From: Penicillium oxalicum
Lineage: Eukaryota > Ascomycota > Eurotiomycetes > Eurotiales > Aspergillaceae
Direction of reading: 5' to 3'
Length of the DNA: 64,000 bases
Assembly: GCF_001723175.1 (NCBI RefSeq)
Contig: NC_064651.1
Coordinates: 2,170,001-2,234,000 of the forward strand
Shown here piece by piece: positions 31,314-43,896 of this stretch (position 1 is the stretch's first letter; every line of letters starts with the position of its first letter). A program made the translations under genes and the position numbers. The notes beneath the pieces are model-generated. The model searched no databases and was not told the origin of the DNA. It worked only from the letters and a program-made list of their open reading frames with translations.

Positions 31314-33080
31314 ATGCGACCCTCGGCCTGCACTGAGGTCCCGGCCGGACGCAGAGGGTCCACGCTCTTTGTTCTGATGTTTCCAGCCCTTTTGATCTTC
31401 GTGTCTCTGACCAATGCGCTGGCGCATGGTCCGCAGCGGCCCCTCGCAGTCTCTAATGACCTGTCATCGGAATCTGCCCGGGTTGATCCTGAAGACCTGT
31501 CCCCGGCGTTGAACGATCCGGACGGGAACGATGTTGCACCATCGGCCAAGTTGTCGCACGCGTCGGAGACATTGGAGGATCTCCTGGATGCACTCAATGT
31601 GATGCAAAGGGAGTATTTTGTGTTATGGCAAGGGACTTGGCCGTCCAGTATTGACTGGACCGCGGCCGTTCTGGGAACACATGTCGCTGCGACTCTGTCA
31701 TCCTTCTCATCAAGTGCTTATGATATAGATGGCGCAAGCACGCAGGGGCTGTTCTTTCCTGCACTTGAGAACACCATCAATTACTTCTTCAGCCAAACAA
31801 GTGCCTTTTACTTTGGTGAGAACGCATTCAGTTTGCGTAACCAGGCCTACGATGACATGCTGTGGGTCGTTCTCGACTGGCTGGAGCACGTCAAGTTTCA
31901 AAATTTGCACTCCAGTCTTTACTACTCTGGCTCGGGCGACTCTCTCTCCAACTCGTCCTCACAGGCCTGGTATGGCACACAATTCCGTGATGCGGCCGCC
32001 CATCGAGCGCGGATTTTCTATGAGCTTGCCTCAGCTGGCTGGGACCAGACTCTCTGTGATGGCGGCATGATATGGAATCCTACCTTGCTTCCCTACAAGA
32101 ATGCGATCACGAACGAACTGTTTACTTCCGCCAGCATCGCAATGTATCTTTATTTCCCGGGCGACCCGATTGATTCACCCTTTGTTGTCGAGTCATCCCG
32201 TGACGCACCTTCGCAGCATCACCGTCACGACCCGGCTTATTTAAAGGCGGCCATTGACGCCTACGATTGGCTCAAGAACTCCAACATGACCGGTGTCGGC
32301 GGTCTCTATGCCGACGGCTTCCACATCAGCGGCTGGCGAAGCTCTACGCAGCCCGGGTCGCGCAAATGCGACGAGCTGAACGAGATGGTGTACAGTTACA
32401 ACCAGGGCGTTGTGCTCAGTGCCCTTCGCGGTCTGTGGCTGGCCACGGGCGAGCTGGACTATCTGCGGGACGGTCACGAGCTGGTTCGAAAGGCGCTGCG
32501 CGCTACGGGCTGGCCCTATCTGTCTTCACGCAAGTGGGCAGGACTGGGGCGCGGGGGCGTGATGGAGGACACGTGCGATTCCCATGCAAGCTGCTCGCAG
32601 GATGGACAGACTTTCAAGAGTATCTTCTTCCATCACTTGGCCGAGTTCTGTCGACCATTACGACCAGAGGAAGTCGCGTTCTTGGAAGGCCGGGCCGATG
32701 AGTCCGTCCCGAGGCCAGACTGGGAGGACGCCGTGGCGCAGCACTTGGGGATCTGCCGTGCCTATAAGCCGTGGGTTGAGCACAATGCGAGAGCTGCATT
32801 GGTGACTCGCGACGAAGACGGCAAGTTTGGCCAGTGGTGGGGACTCCCGTACGGGCAGATGGATGTCGCGAGTGAGATGGTCAATAGCAGTACCCTCCCT
32901 CCCGGGGCGAATGATTATCGCAACAGCGGCTTTGACGCTGCCGCCGCAGCCGCAGCTTCGCAGGTCAGCCCACGCGACTTTAATGACCAGGGTCGTGGTC
33001 GAACCGTCGAAACGCAAGCTGGGGGTCTTGCTGTGCTCCGAGCACTCTTGCAATGGAAAACCAGTGACGCACTGTCATGA
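31314..33080 (+). CDS. Secreted GH76 alpha-1,6-mannanase-like enzyme
   Basis: Single-exon protein of 588 aa. The N-terminus has a hydrophobic signal segment (LFVLMFPALLIFVSLTNALA). Secretion would be cleanest from the second ATG at 31377 (MFPALLIFV), so the true start is open; an in-frame GTG at 31272 was rejected. GH76 features: FSLRNQAYDDMLWVVLDWL with the adjacent Asp pair used in catalysis, CDGGMIWNP, YKNAITNELF, and the closing GRTVETQAGGLAVLRALL. The family includes bacterial endo-alpha-1,6-mannanases and the fungal Dfg5/Dcw1 enzymes that attach GPI proteins to the wall. Unlike Dfg5/Dcw1, this protein ends soon after the catalytic domain without a hydrophobic GPI signal, so a soluble secreted or wall-associated enzyme is more likely. 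Residues 38-80 after the signal are an acidic Ser/Pro-rich linker. Confidence 0.9.
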   Translation: MRPSACTEVPAGRRGSTLFVLMFPALLIFVSLTNALAHGPQRPLAVSNDLSSESARVDPEDLSPALNDPDGNDVAPSAKLSHASETLEDLLDALNVMQREYFVLWQGTWPSSIDWTAAVLGTHVAATLSSFSSSAYDIDGASTQGLFFPALENTINYFFSQTSAFYFGENAFSLRNQAYDDMLWVVLDWLEHVKFQNLHSSLYYSGSGDSLSNSSSQAWYGTQFRDAAAHRARIFYELASAGWDQTLCDGGMIWNPTLLPYKNAITNELFTSASIAMYLYFPGDPIDSPFVVESSRDAPSQHHRHDPAYLKAAIDAYDWLKNSNMTGVGGLYADGFHISGWRSSTQPGSRKCDELNEMVYSYNQGVVLSALRGLWLATGELDYLRDGHELVRKALRATGWPYLSSRKWAGLGRGGVMEDTCDSHASCSQDGQTFKSIFFHHLAEFCRPLRPEEVAFLEGRADESVPRPDWEDAVAQHLGICRAYKPWVEHNARAALVTRDEDGKFGQWWGLPYGQMDVASEMVNSSTLPPGANDYRNSGFDAAAAAAASQVSPRDFNDQGRGRTVETQAGGLAVLRALLQWKTSDALS

Positions 33081-33129
33081 AGATGATGAGTTTATATTGA
33101 TCCTTTTTTCGGGCCGAATGAGTACATGA

Positions 33130-33277
33130 GGGGGGTTTTGGGGGGGGAGGGGGGGGAGAAAGCGGCATGTTTGATTGACTTTATTATGTTATTGTCTTTT
33201 GTCGGCGTCTTGGGGTTCATGTACCATACCGTTCAGTGTCTGATAGTTCATTCTCCCCTCCCCCCCCCCCTTTTTTT
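33130..33277. repeat. G-rich tract and complementary C-rich tract after the GH76 gene
   Basis: G6-TTTT-G8-A-G8 at 33130-33156 is followed 100 nt later by TCCCCTC11T7 at 33254-33277. The two can pair, and the first could also fold as a G-quadruplex. They lie 50-200 nt past the GH76 stop, in the probable 3' UTR. Confidence 0.6.
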
Positions 33278-33614
33278 GACCATGACCCAGTCCTAGTTTG
33301 TCTTTTCTATATGTGAAGCAGCGTTCACTTCCGCGTAGATAATTATTTTCTCGGAGTTTATCAAACGTAGTCGACCCAGTTGATCAGCACTGGGTCGCCT
33401 GGCCTTGCCAGATTGCTCTCATCATGGTGACAATCATCAAGGCCTCAATTTGACCGGACCTTTTACCAGATCTGGACAGCCATTTCCAATACCTCAGTGG
33501 TGCTGAACTGCTGACAGGCGCAGTATCCGCAAATAAGGGGGGAGGGGGGAAAAGCCCAGGGTCTTCTGGTACCCACTTCGTCGCTCACCGGATGAGCATC
33601 AGCACTTCAGACTT

Positions 33615-33625
33615 GGGGGGGGGGG
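33615..33625. repeat. Poly-G tract (11 G)
   Basis: Uninterrupted run of eleven G in non-coding DNA, one of a set in this window. Confidence 0.9.
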
Positions 33626-34305
33626 ACATTTACTGGTGCCTCCTGACCCGGTCCAGGATACGTTGTAGACTCTCTCGTGTAGAGTCAAAAATATGTAGAA
33701 AAGAAATGCACCATAAACACAACCGTCCCAAATCGAATTTCCACCTATTTCCACCCTCTTGATCAAACGAGTATCTGTGAGGATGTGTCTGCAAAGACAG
33801 TCGATGCCACGAATCCAAGACACACACTTTCCATGCAATTTCAACAATCGCAAGGTCACCTTTTCGCACAAACCAGAACTTGGAAGGACTATCACCGATC
33901 CTCGTAGTAAAAAAGCCTGCCACGTTCCGTGACGCCTCCGCCAAGCTCCACCGAAGCTTTGGAAGCAACGCCCCCCCCCATCAATCTTGGTCGGAAGCGG
34001 GTGAGCAGTCCTTTGCCCCCCCTGGAAAAGGAAAAGGGCCAAACAAGGATTTTCTGGTCGAAAAAAACAGGATCCTGGTGCCAAGGGATGAATGATTGAT
34101 GGATTATACTGGGGGGTACGACGGGAGGACAGATTTTATTCGGGTAAATTATCATGTCCTGGAGCTTGGAAATAGGGATTTGGAGTGATGATAGTTATGA
34201 TTGTGATTGTTATATGAATGCTCAACTATACCATTCTGGTTTATAATGTTTGTCCGTAGTTATCAATAATGGCGGTGTCATCCCGGCCCGGGCAGCTCAG
34301 GTACA

Positions 34306-34355
34306 GGAGTGGTTTCCAGTCTCCAGTCTCCAAGAGACGGGAAGGGAACCACTCC
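34306..34355. repeat. Nested hairpin
   Basis: Outer arms GGAGTGGTT (34306-34314) and AACCACTCC (34347-34355) are perfectly complementary over 9 bp. Inside them GTCTC and GAGAC form a second 5-bp stem with a 3-nt loop. This is a small stem-loop with an internal loop. No tRNA-like or known riboswitch pattern was seen. Confidence 0.6.
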
Positions 34356-35256
34356 CAACATGAGCTTTGACTTTGGAAGGGTGACGTGATGAGTTTTTTT
34401 TTTCCCGCCCCAAAGAGAATTCCATTCAATAGTCATGGCCTAAAATGAAATGGATTAGGGATGAGAAACTGGAATTGGCAGATACTTGGGTTGGCCAAAT
34501 TGAGCATTGAATAATACGCTGATTTACATGTGTATCCTACGGGTTATAGTGGACGAAGACTAGTTATCTTTATTGTAGATGATGAAATCGTTGTGGGGGG
34601 TTTTTTGGATCATTTTCATTTTCATATATATATTTTCGAAAAGTCTTGTCGCAGTCCGGTTTCTGTTCCTGAAAACCTTGGACACCCAATGAATCGTGGA
34701 TCGTTGGGAAGATCTATTGAAAAATGCATCAGATCGTACTAGTAATTAAGTTTGGGTGAAAAGTATAGCATATGCTTGCCATGATTAGGATGTTTTTCCC
34801 GACACAAAAAGGCAAAGTGCCCTACGGGTTCAAGTCCAGATAGACATTTGTATAGCACTCTCCCTGTGTAAAATAATATTATTGTATGTATATACTGGAT
34901 ACACTGTATTTGCCATTTGATCAAGCCGATGGATCACGCAGAGAGGGGGGGAACTGGTGGAAACCGCTGATCCGTGGACAGCAAGACAAGAGACCTGAGA
35001 AAGAGATAGTGTCGCACTAGGTCTCCACTTTCAGGCACACCATTCAAAGGCCACGAAACCCTTGGATCACTGGTACAAGAAAACATTCCATCATCCTGAT
35101 TGACTCCTTAGAGCGCGCGCGGGGTTCAATTCTTGTCCTGGTCAGGCCAGCTGGAGGCTGACCGATGTGCTTTGGTGGGTTTGGTGATTCAGTATCATAA
35201 GAACACAGTTTCACCTCTAGACAGCACAAGTCCACGTCCATTAGGAGATGGTTATC

Positions 35257-35286
35257 AGAGAGAGAAAGAGAGAGTGTGTGTGTGAG
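35257..35286. repeat. Microsatellite (AG)n-(TG)n
   Basis: Compound dinucleotide repeat, AG units passing into TG units. Confidence 0.85.
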
Positions 35287-37310
35287 TACGCCCATTCGGT
35301 CTTGTTGTATATCCCTCAGTGGATCAAGGTAGATAGGTAATAACCTTCTGTAGATGGAGTCAACCCACACATTACTTATCACGCCGAGGAATCGCCAGTT
35401 CCCAGGCGAAAAAGGAGAGTGAATGTAACTATCCATTGCACACTTGTATAATAGCCTGCAACTGCTCCGGCACTTACTAAAACACCTTCCGCCCCGATGG
35501 AAGGTTTGATTACCTTTATAAACAAGATTCCAACCCGGCGTCATACTCATCACTACTTCTCCCAATCCTGTCCTCCTTTGCCCACCACCACGAGTTCCTG
35601 ACTGTGTCAGGGCAATTTTTTTCTCATCATCAACAGACACGGACCAGAAAATTGACAGGACCAAGAAAAATAAAAAATAAGAAGAAATCAGCCGGCTCCA
35701 CCTTTGAGAGGGGGAGTCGATCCATTCTGACCCGAAATGATTGGCCGTGGGAAAGAGACTGAATATCCCGCGTGGAGCCCGGAAATCCTCCCTTGCCCAT
35801 TGTTTTTTTCCCTTCTTCTTCTCTCTCTCTCCATTCTCCATGTCGGTAGTCCTAGGGAACTATGATGGAGCCCTGGTTGACGGAACGACATAAATTGGAT
35901 GACGGGGCTGGTGTAAGCCGTATGACGATGTACCATGAGAGAAGAACCCGAGAGTGCAACGGGAATGGGAAAAGTTTAAAGTAACGGGATCACAGTGGAG
36001 GGTTCAAGGGGAAAAAAAAAGGGAGGGGCAAGAGTGTGTTGAATGTCGATTTAATATTGTGAATTCCACAGGTTCATGTTGATTTGGAAGTGTAGATACT
36101 AGATACTTAGATAGTACACTGGATAGTGACAGTCCAGTACAATTGTGTGATACCGGTGTTGTATTTCTACTGTCTACGTAGGATATTTGGAAATAGTCTT
36201 GGTCTGTCAGATCTGATGTTTCAGTTGGCCCCGGGTCATGGAGCTTACTCTGTAAGAAAGTACCTATTCCATTTCTCAGCTCCGACCAAGTTACACCGAG
36301 ACGAGAAGATATATACTACCGAGGAAAGAGTTCAGGTACAGTAGCTGCCATATCGATGGTCAGGTGAGATCAGTAATTTGGGACGTATATAGTTTTTCAT
36401 GATCACGCTGGACGATTGAGCGATAAAACCTCACTAATAACGAGGGGGTCAATAAACATGCAATATTACAGTATTGCCCCGTCGGTGTGACCATAGTGCT
36501 ATAGCTGTAGTTGACCTCATATCATAGTGGTCGTCTGTTCAAAGTTCACATGAGTCCTCCATCACATCGTTCGGTTTGACGCGCGCAGGAGGGGTCCTGT
36601 CGCACTCCATACGTGGCGTGGGCCTGCATCAGTCTGCAGCTCGGTGCTCTGAGCCCCTCGTACAAGACCATGAGAGACAACGACGGCCCGGACGAGTGAT
36701 AACAGACCTGAGGTTGGGTGTTCCTCGCATGCACGGGACAATGATCAAGACCATCGGACAGAGAAGACCGAGTCCTCCGAAAAGGACTGGAGTGTTATTG
36801 TAGACTGGGAAGACCCGACCACCAAACCCTCTGGCGAAAACCAAATCACTTCCATCGACAGTTGAACGGGGGGTGCCATTTCTCGTTCGGGGTGGAACCT
36901 GTCCCGGCGCAAAGTCACACGGCCCCTCCAAAGAGTATCGGGCCCGAGCCCTCCTTCATCTTGCCGGCTGCTTGAATTCATTTTTTTCTCTCTCTCTTCT
37001 CGGCTCTGAATTGAATTTGATTTGGTTTTTTGCACAAGACTCTATCTTGACTTGTCCGGTGTCTGTCTGGTTTGAAGGTATGTTGATAGAATAGTGATGT
37101 ATTTATTTTGAACTTCTTTCCCCCTTCATACTGGGGACTCTGGAACGATCATACCATATCACTAGCTGCGGTACTTCTCCGAAAAGGCACAATGGTACGT
37201 CTGTGTAGGAGTCAACTGTCCGACGAGAGTGGAGAGGAAAAACTTCCGTCATGGGTCGACTTGATTCGTATGGATCTCGAGTGCGGACACTGTCACCATG
37301 TTCTTTGGAG

Positions 37311-37338
37311 ATTCTCCCCCTTGGCGAAGGGGGAGAAT
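37311..37338. repeat. Perfect 12-bp inverted repeat with 4-nt loop
   Basis: ATTCTCCCCCTT, loop GGCG, then AAGGGGGAGAAT: a perfect hairpin with seven G:C pairs, the strongest short stem I saw in the window. Its surroundings hold no gene. It could be a structured-RNA element, a replication or recombination relic, or chance. Confidence 0.75.
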
Positions 37339-37466
37339 ACACTGGCACTGTGGCAGTCTTCAGGTCCACACAGGAAACCTACCTTGCATGGAGGGGGAGG
37401 GGTAAAAGAGCCCAAGAAAAAAAATAGTATCCAAGAGGCAGAAGGGCACAGACTCACTACCAAGAC

Positions 37467-37494
37467 ACTAAAAGGGACTAAAAGAGACTAAAGC
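37467..37494. repeat. Three tandem ACTAAAAGRG units
   Basis: Copies ACTAAAAGGG, ACTAAAAGAG and a partial ACTAAAG run head to tail. Short and imperfect; function unknown. Confidence 0.6.
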
Positions 37495-38079
37495 GAGGGG
37501 CGCTCGGTGCGGTGGACTCTCGTCTCCGGTGGTAGTCCCACTCTTCAAGAGTGCAGCGTCTGAGCCTCGCAGGAGATCGGAAATTGATCGGCGAATCAGT
37601 ATCGACTTGCGGAGCGTTGGCTGGGTCGCCTTTCTGTGCAGCCTTATTGGCACATCAAGTCTGGAGGACAGTTTCGGTGGTTTGATGGTGGAGGGGGGAG
37701 AGGGGGCCATATCTGATCACGGCAAGGCTACAGATACACAACTGGATTCGAGTACTCCCGTACAGTATCCGTACCAGTAGTATACTCCAGGAATGAAGGA
37801 TGAGGATTTTCCGATCTAACTTCTGGAACGAGCATTGCCTCCGGACGATCAATGATATCTGACTACGGTCATTTTGAAGGGTAAACACTTCTTGTTCTCG
37901 GAGACAAAAAAACTCTGGGCCGGTCTCCCGGTATCACTCCACCAGGATTGCATGCCTCACTCTGATGGGAATTGAAAACCGTTGCCTCTTGGATCAAAGA
38001 GTCGCTCCGTGATTGCGCCAGCTACAGTGTATAGTGATATGATATACGGTAGTACCTTGATCCCTTGTTCCCCCCCCCA

Positions 38080-38088
38080 GGGCATATC
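38080..38088. repeat. Poly-C tract (9 C)
   Basis: Uninterrupted run of nine C in non-coding DNA. Confidence 0.9.
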
Positions 38089-41000
38089 AGACGTCTCAGT
38101 TTCGCCCCAAGTCGAGTACATCAGTATCTGTTTACCCACGGAGAAGCGACAAATACGACAACATAGTGATGGAGAGACCCAAGTGAGGATTTGACGGCGA
38201 TCGTTTTGCGCTGTTGGCGTCGAAGCAAGATCTATGTATGCAGCAGACATGCGGAGGCAGAGGGAGCAGGGTCTCACGAGGGCGCTTATCCATGTCATGG
38301 GCGGCATAGTTACTTGTCCCCCTAACTCCTGCAGGAGCGCAGAGTAGGCGTGGACATCACTACATACATACTGTACTTGTAGTGATTGTACATCGCAGAC
38401 TGCATGTCGGCGCGCAGATGTAGTGGAGTGGTGCAGAGACTTCTGATTCGAAATACTGCAGCCCCCGTCAAGCCACTGCCGGGGACTGGGAACCCCGAGG
38501 ACAGAGGACCATGGGGACATACGTTGCGGTAAATGGATGCGGGCCTGTACTGAAGATAGCAGGCCAGTGGCATTCAAGTCCTTGGGGATGCATGGCTTTT
38601 GGACGGATGGCATTCCGGTTTCAGCCTGGTTGGAGAAAATCCGGTTGACTCATACTAGGACCATCGTCATTTTCACATTGACATGAGATGAATGCCAGAG
38701 AAAAGAGAGGAGAAATAAACCAAGTAAGCGGCTTGCGTAAAAGACGAGTAATTCGGTGTGAGGCTGCAATTACATAGAAGTGGTGGCAACTCCGACTTCA
38801 AGGATTCTGATGTTGTAATACACCGCGAATCAGCGACAAAGGCTGAGTGTCTCTGTTGTCACCAGGTACCACATTCGGCACGTACACAACATTTTCGTGT
38901 AGTTTCGACTGGCTGTCCAAGAAAAGAAAAAAAAGAAAGGGTTTCATCAAAAAAAAAGAAAAGAAAAAAAAAACATCCAGATAGAATCTGTGCTTCTCTC
39001 GCAAGACTATGTAGGATTTATTCCCGAACCACCAAAACATACTGACATCTCATGCTATTTAGTGGGGTGGGTTTCAGCCAGGAGAGCACGACTCAATTCA
39101 ACCATCGGATGGCCGCGCTCCGTATGGAGGCGACCGATGATGGGTCGGGAGATATCGATGACTCTCAAGGGAGGCGAACCGCTCTCACTCGAGTATCCAA
39201 TGATCTATTACGGTGGCTTAACGTTGCTGATTTTTCGTTACGAGATTGTCTGGATATCAGCGATTTGCGATACTTAGGATCCAAGTACCACAAGTATATC
39301 TATTGTACTGTACTCCATGTAGTACGTACCACGAGGATGTAGTGGCGTGGTATAGTAGTGTGTCATGAGAAATCGTAGGTCTGATTAGATGTGTCTGTGA
39401 GAAGGGATAGCCATCAAACCCCCTTCGAGAAGGTGGATGGAAACGGATTGATACCCTTAGGAGAGTGGGAGTGCTCTTGTCGCGTCCCGCTGTTTGAGCC
39501 ATGTCAAATCCTTTGATCTTCATGCATATCTCGATTCAGCGACCGGAGAGAATGACGCTGCCTTGCCCTCGATCTTACTCAAGATTGACACCTCCGATGG
39601 AAATCCCGGACTCGGGGCTTGCCAAATATCACACTGTAAATTATCGCACATGTGGGGAACTATGCGTTCAAATTTGACCTACGGACCTACGTACATAACA
39701 AAACCTTGGGGAGAAGCGGGCTTGAGATCACAGGAACCACAGAGCACGACTTGCATACAACAACTCACCTGTCTTCGACGCTGACCTGCTGCAGGGTGCC
39801 CTATTTAGGTTAGAAGATACTCCTGGCTACTGAGGTAGGTGTGGGCATTAGTATACGTAATCGCCCAGCGAACCCATCCACAAGTGGAGTCACAAAAAAT
39901 CTTTAACGATCGGCGGTTAACTTTTCGGATTTCTTGATTTGATTGCTTGATGTCTGTTCTCTCTCCCCTTCCAAAGTACAGGTGGATGGGGATGGGGACC
40001 GTGGTACTTTGCCCCATCCAGTAACGCCGTCACCGATCCATCCAAGAAAGAGCGGGATTCGAGCGCCTCGTGTCGATCCCCAGAGAGATCATCGTCAAGA
40101 GTCATGCTGGAAGTACAGGATTTGTGGGTCACGCTCAGCAGGGACGTTGTTGATCGGGTATTCCAGAAAACTTTCTTACTACAATTGCATTAGTGAGGCC
40201 AGGCGCTTGTGATGTCGGCTGTGGAGAGGGAGGTCAACACCTTGGAAGGCGACCGGTAATGTCGACGGAAAATTAGTATATTGGTTTTGATTTTGGTGGT
40301 ATCGTGTTCAGACCGATCGAGCAATGTTGAGAGATTACATTGACGATACTCGTACAGATGTACCTCTCTAGCAAATAGTGTGAATAGGTAAAGTGAGCAA
40401 AGGACCCGCAGCGTTGAATGTATTGCTGTTTATCATTTGCACATAATTCGGAGACAATCTCCTCGTGACGCAGCTCGACTCCGACGAGAAGTGGACAGTA
40501 TACGGTGTGTATGTGCGACATACAGCATGCGCGACACTGGTGGCCTCGGTCTTGTTGAACATTTCACACAGCGAAACATGACATGAGGAAGTTCACTGTA
40601 CATTATTATGATATAGGTTTGCTCGACTGACAGGGGCTCCCACCAGAGGCTTTGGATGACAGCGTGTTATGTCGGTCGGCGTGCCTTTGATGGCAAGCTC
40701 TTGATGCCACAGACATGTGTGAATGCCCAATTCGATCTCGGACAGCCCACGTATAGGTACACCAGTCTGTACGCAACAAGTGGCATTCTACGGCGCTTGT
40801 GATCATGGCAAGTCGAGAATAAGCCTTGTGTTACAATAGCCCATTTTTTCTTTGTACCATACCATATCACCTTAGCGTGTAACTTGATGAGGTTGAGGGC
40901 AACGGTGACGGTGTTTTATTGTGTCTGTGCCGAACTTTCTATTCCGAGGCCGATCCTGTCGTTCCATGGAACGCATCATAGTAGGTACGCAGCACCCCCT

Positions 41001-43147
41001 AAAATTGGAAGTCGGGACGTTTATGTAGATCCTATACACCTATTGAGGAAAAAAGCTATGTGTATGAGTGTACTCTGTACGCTGATACAGTGTTGATCAT
41101 ACCTGCTGTGTTCCTAAAATATTGTTTGTGTCGGACTCGAACGCTGTACTACAGGAGAGTGATTATGCCGATGATTCGGTAGAGGGCGCTTCCGCTGAAC
41201 TCCCGCGATGAGACAGGACTGAGGTTTTTGCGCGCGGCTATACAGTGAGATCCAACTTTATCGAACTATACGGTCAGTGTGACCAGCACACGGAGGTCTT
41301 TAGTTCCACGGTCGTCTGTGGATTGTCCCGAGCGGAGGCCCGAGTCCCAATTGGATATCTCATCTCGAGCGAGTCAATAGTGGAAAGCATGCTGCTGCCC
41401 GTATCACGGGAAATTCAAATCAAGTTATTCAGATATGTATGTACTTGATCTTAATAGAAGTCAGAAAGATCTATTCTCCGCTATTGGTTGCAGTGTCGTG
41501 CTAAATCGCTCAGATTATGAACGAGAGAAGCGGGCGTGAAATGAGTCGCCCACTACGATATGTAGGTGGTACATTCTTGGGGGTTAGTGTGTACCCGCGC
41601 CACGGCCAAGAAAAAAAATAGGCAAAAGGCAGGATACACGGGCAGTGTTGCCACACTTTTGTCATCGGCCGCCACAGCGATGTCATTTCTGGAGACTATA
41701 TTTGGGGGGATCTTGAGTCTGTATGTGGCGTAGCACAACTGGCTCAACAGATGCCCCCATCCCATTTCTGAACTAGCATCGGGTAGTTGCTCAATTATTA
41801 CTAGACAGGGAAACCCTCCTCCAGTCCCTAAGACTCACAATCAAAGATGCATACATACAACATGATCTGCCACGAAACTTTTTAGGAACAAGCTAGTGGC
41901 AATGCAACCGTTGACTTCGCCCGAAAAGGCAACCAGGATAGTCGCGTAGCCGCTCGAATGGCGTCATCTCCTCATTTTCCTACGGGGTACACTGTCGCCT
42001 TGGTAATTATGTACACCAGGGACCCCTCCGACCGGATGAGAATCAATGGAAAGCGGAGGTTACAGGTCATCTCCCTTGTCCAATCGACAGTATGTCGAAT
42101 CCAGCCTCGTTACAGTTCGAAAAAGCGGTCACATACTGGACGAGCTTAAACATGAAATTGATGAAGGATCCTCCTCCACAGCAATCATAATTAGTACCGG
42201 TTTGCCCTCGCTTGTCGCTCGATCGACATTGCAGGGGCAACGGAACCTTGTCACGGTCACCCTGGGCTTCAAACTGGTCAGTCACGTAAAAGGTGGAGAC
42301 CACCGCACCCGATGATGATGGAGAACCTCGCAAGGACTTTGAATTCTCATTCGTTGCTCCTGAGTTTCTCCTGAGCGCGCATCCTCACCGTACTTGGTTT
42401 TCTCTCCGCCCTCGTGGAAATCCATACATCCAATGATCGGTAGGTACGGTAATGAGATTGTATCACCTCTCGATTGTAAGATTACTGTCCGTTCAACCGT
42501 GTAAACAAATGATCGCCCTGGTGGTGATAGCTCGTGTTTCATACAATGGATTCCTGGTCTGTAATCTCCGATTTCTGAGTCTCCCCCCTTCCCTCGAATG
42601 CGTCAGAGGCGTTCCCGGCGAATCGGTAATGGGGAAGGTAAAAGGGGCGTTTGGGTTAGGTTGTACATCTGTATTGTAGCTGTCCTACAAATGGCACAAT
42701 ACACACCTTGTGTACATATATCTGTAATAATAGCTGTGAACGCCTATGGGGCCTTTATACAAATGCATCCAAGGTCATTAACATAATGAGGATGATGAAG
42801 AGGGGGCCAAGACCTTTGAGTTCTCAGCCGGATAAGATCATAATCCTTCTGCACCAACCAGCTATCCAGGCGAGATTGATAAAGGCGCCACCAATATTAG
42901 CCACGGATGCTATATATTCCCTCAGAACACTCGATTCGACTGCTTCTTCACGGGCGGGCCACAGGAGTCACGGGTCAGCGGGACTGCAGCGCGCTGGGAA
43001 ATCAAAAGGATTTAGAATTCAGTCTAATCCACAATGATTTGGGTGAGTCCGCAAGTCAACGGTGGTGTTACGGTCGGCAATGGATCCCCCAGATTTTGAA
43101 TGCAGCTCCACGATGGAGACCAGGGTGAAGCCACTCGCTGGAGAGAC

Positions 43148-43158
43148 GGGGGGGGGGG
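43148..43158. repeat. Poly-G tract (11 G)
   Basis: Uninterrupted run of eleven G in non-coding DNA. Confidence 0.9.
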
Positions 43159-43787
43159 CATTCTCCGAACCGACCATACGCGGCTCTTTTCTCTGTGAGC
43201 GTTGACCGGACTCAGCCCGGGCGGCTGATACTTGGAAGAAGAGAATAATAAGCACCCATCGTACATGGGTCCACAGATACTGCCAAGTGTAAAACCAGAT
43301 CGTAAAAGATACCGTCGCCCGAGGCGCCATCACAGTCAGACCGAAGAGGGGTGGAAAGGGGGATCATGAAGGATGGGTGAGTCTGACTCCACGCGAGCCT
43401 CGCGGGCGCGGGATTTTCATTTCGGTGATTCTACGGTTTCGCTAGAGGTGCCCGTTAAGATCACGAGGCCGCCGAAACGGTCGGTGCTTTTTTTTCCTCT
43501 TTTCCTTTTTTCCTTTTCCCGTGGATAGAAGAAGCCTAAAACTGGTCGCGGGAGACGACCCGGAAGGTGAGGTGAGAGCGTCTCCGCCAACGATATGCTC
43601 TTACCCGCCCAACTCGGAACTTTCCGTGATTTACAGAATCATGGTGGCTCCGATGTTGGGTCAAGATTCAAGTCCGCCCGATGCGGTGTTGTCCATGCTG
43701 TCGAGTCAAGTCATCCGAACATGCTGCACTTGTGTGCGCGTGCTTGTACCGATGTGTGCCAGTGTGCGTGCTCATGGTGGTGAACTG

Positions 43788-43896
43788 CCCCCCCCCCAAA
43801 ATCAGTCACCAATTTTCGAGTGAGGACGGAACGTAACCTGTTGGTGCCAGGGGAAGATCACCATGCTCAGTAAGGGGGCTGAACCCCCCCCCCCCC
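43788..43896. repeat. Two poly-C tracts (10 C and 13 C)
   Basis: C10 at 43788-43797 and C13 at 43884-43896 lie 86 nt apart in non-coding DNA. Confidence 0.9.

Noticed and set aside
35044..35841. 265-codon minus-strand open frame in the gene desert
   Set aside because: Composition is not protein-like (Ser/Leu repeats from the AG/TG microsatellite, mixed charge, no motif), and no neighbouring exons extend it.
37957..38613. 218-codon minus-strand open frame in the gene desert
   Set aside because: No recognisable domain, many Cys and Ser without pattern, and no leader or splice context. Chance is the simplest explanation.
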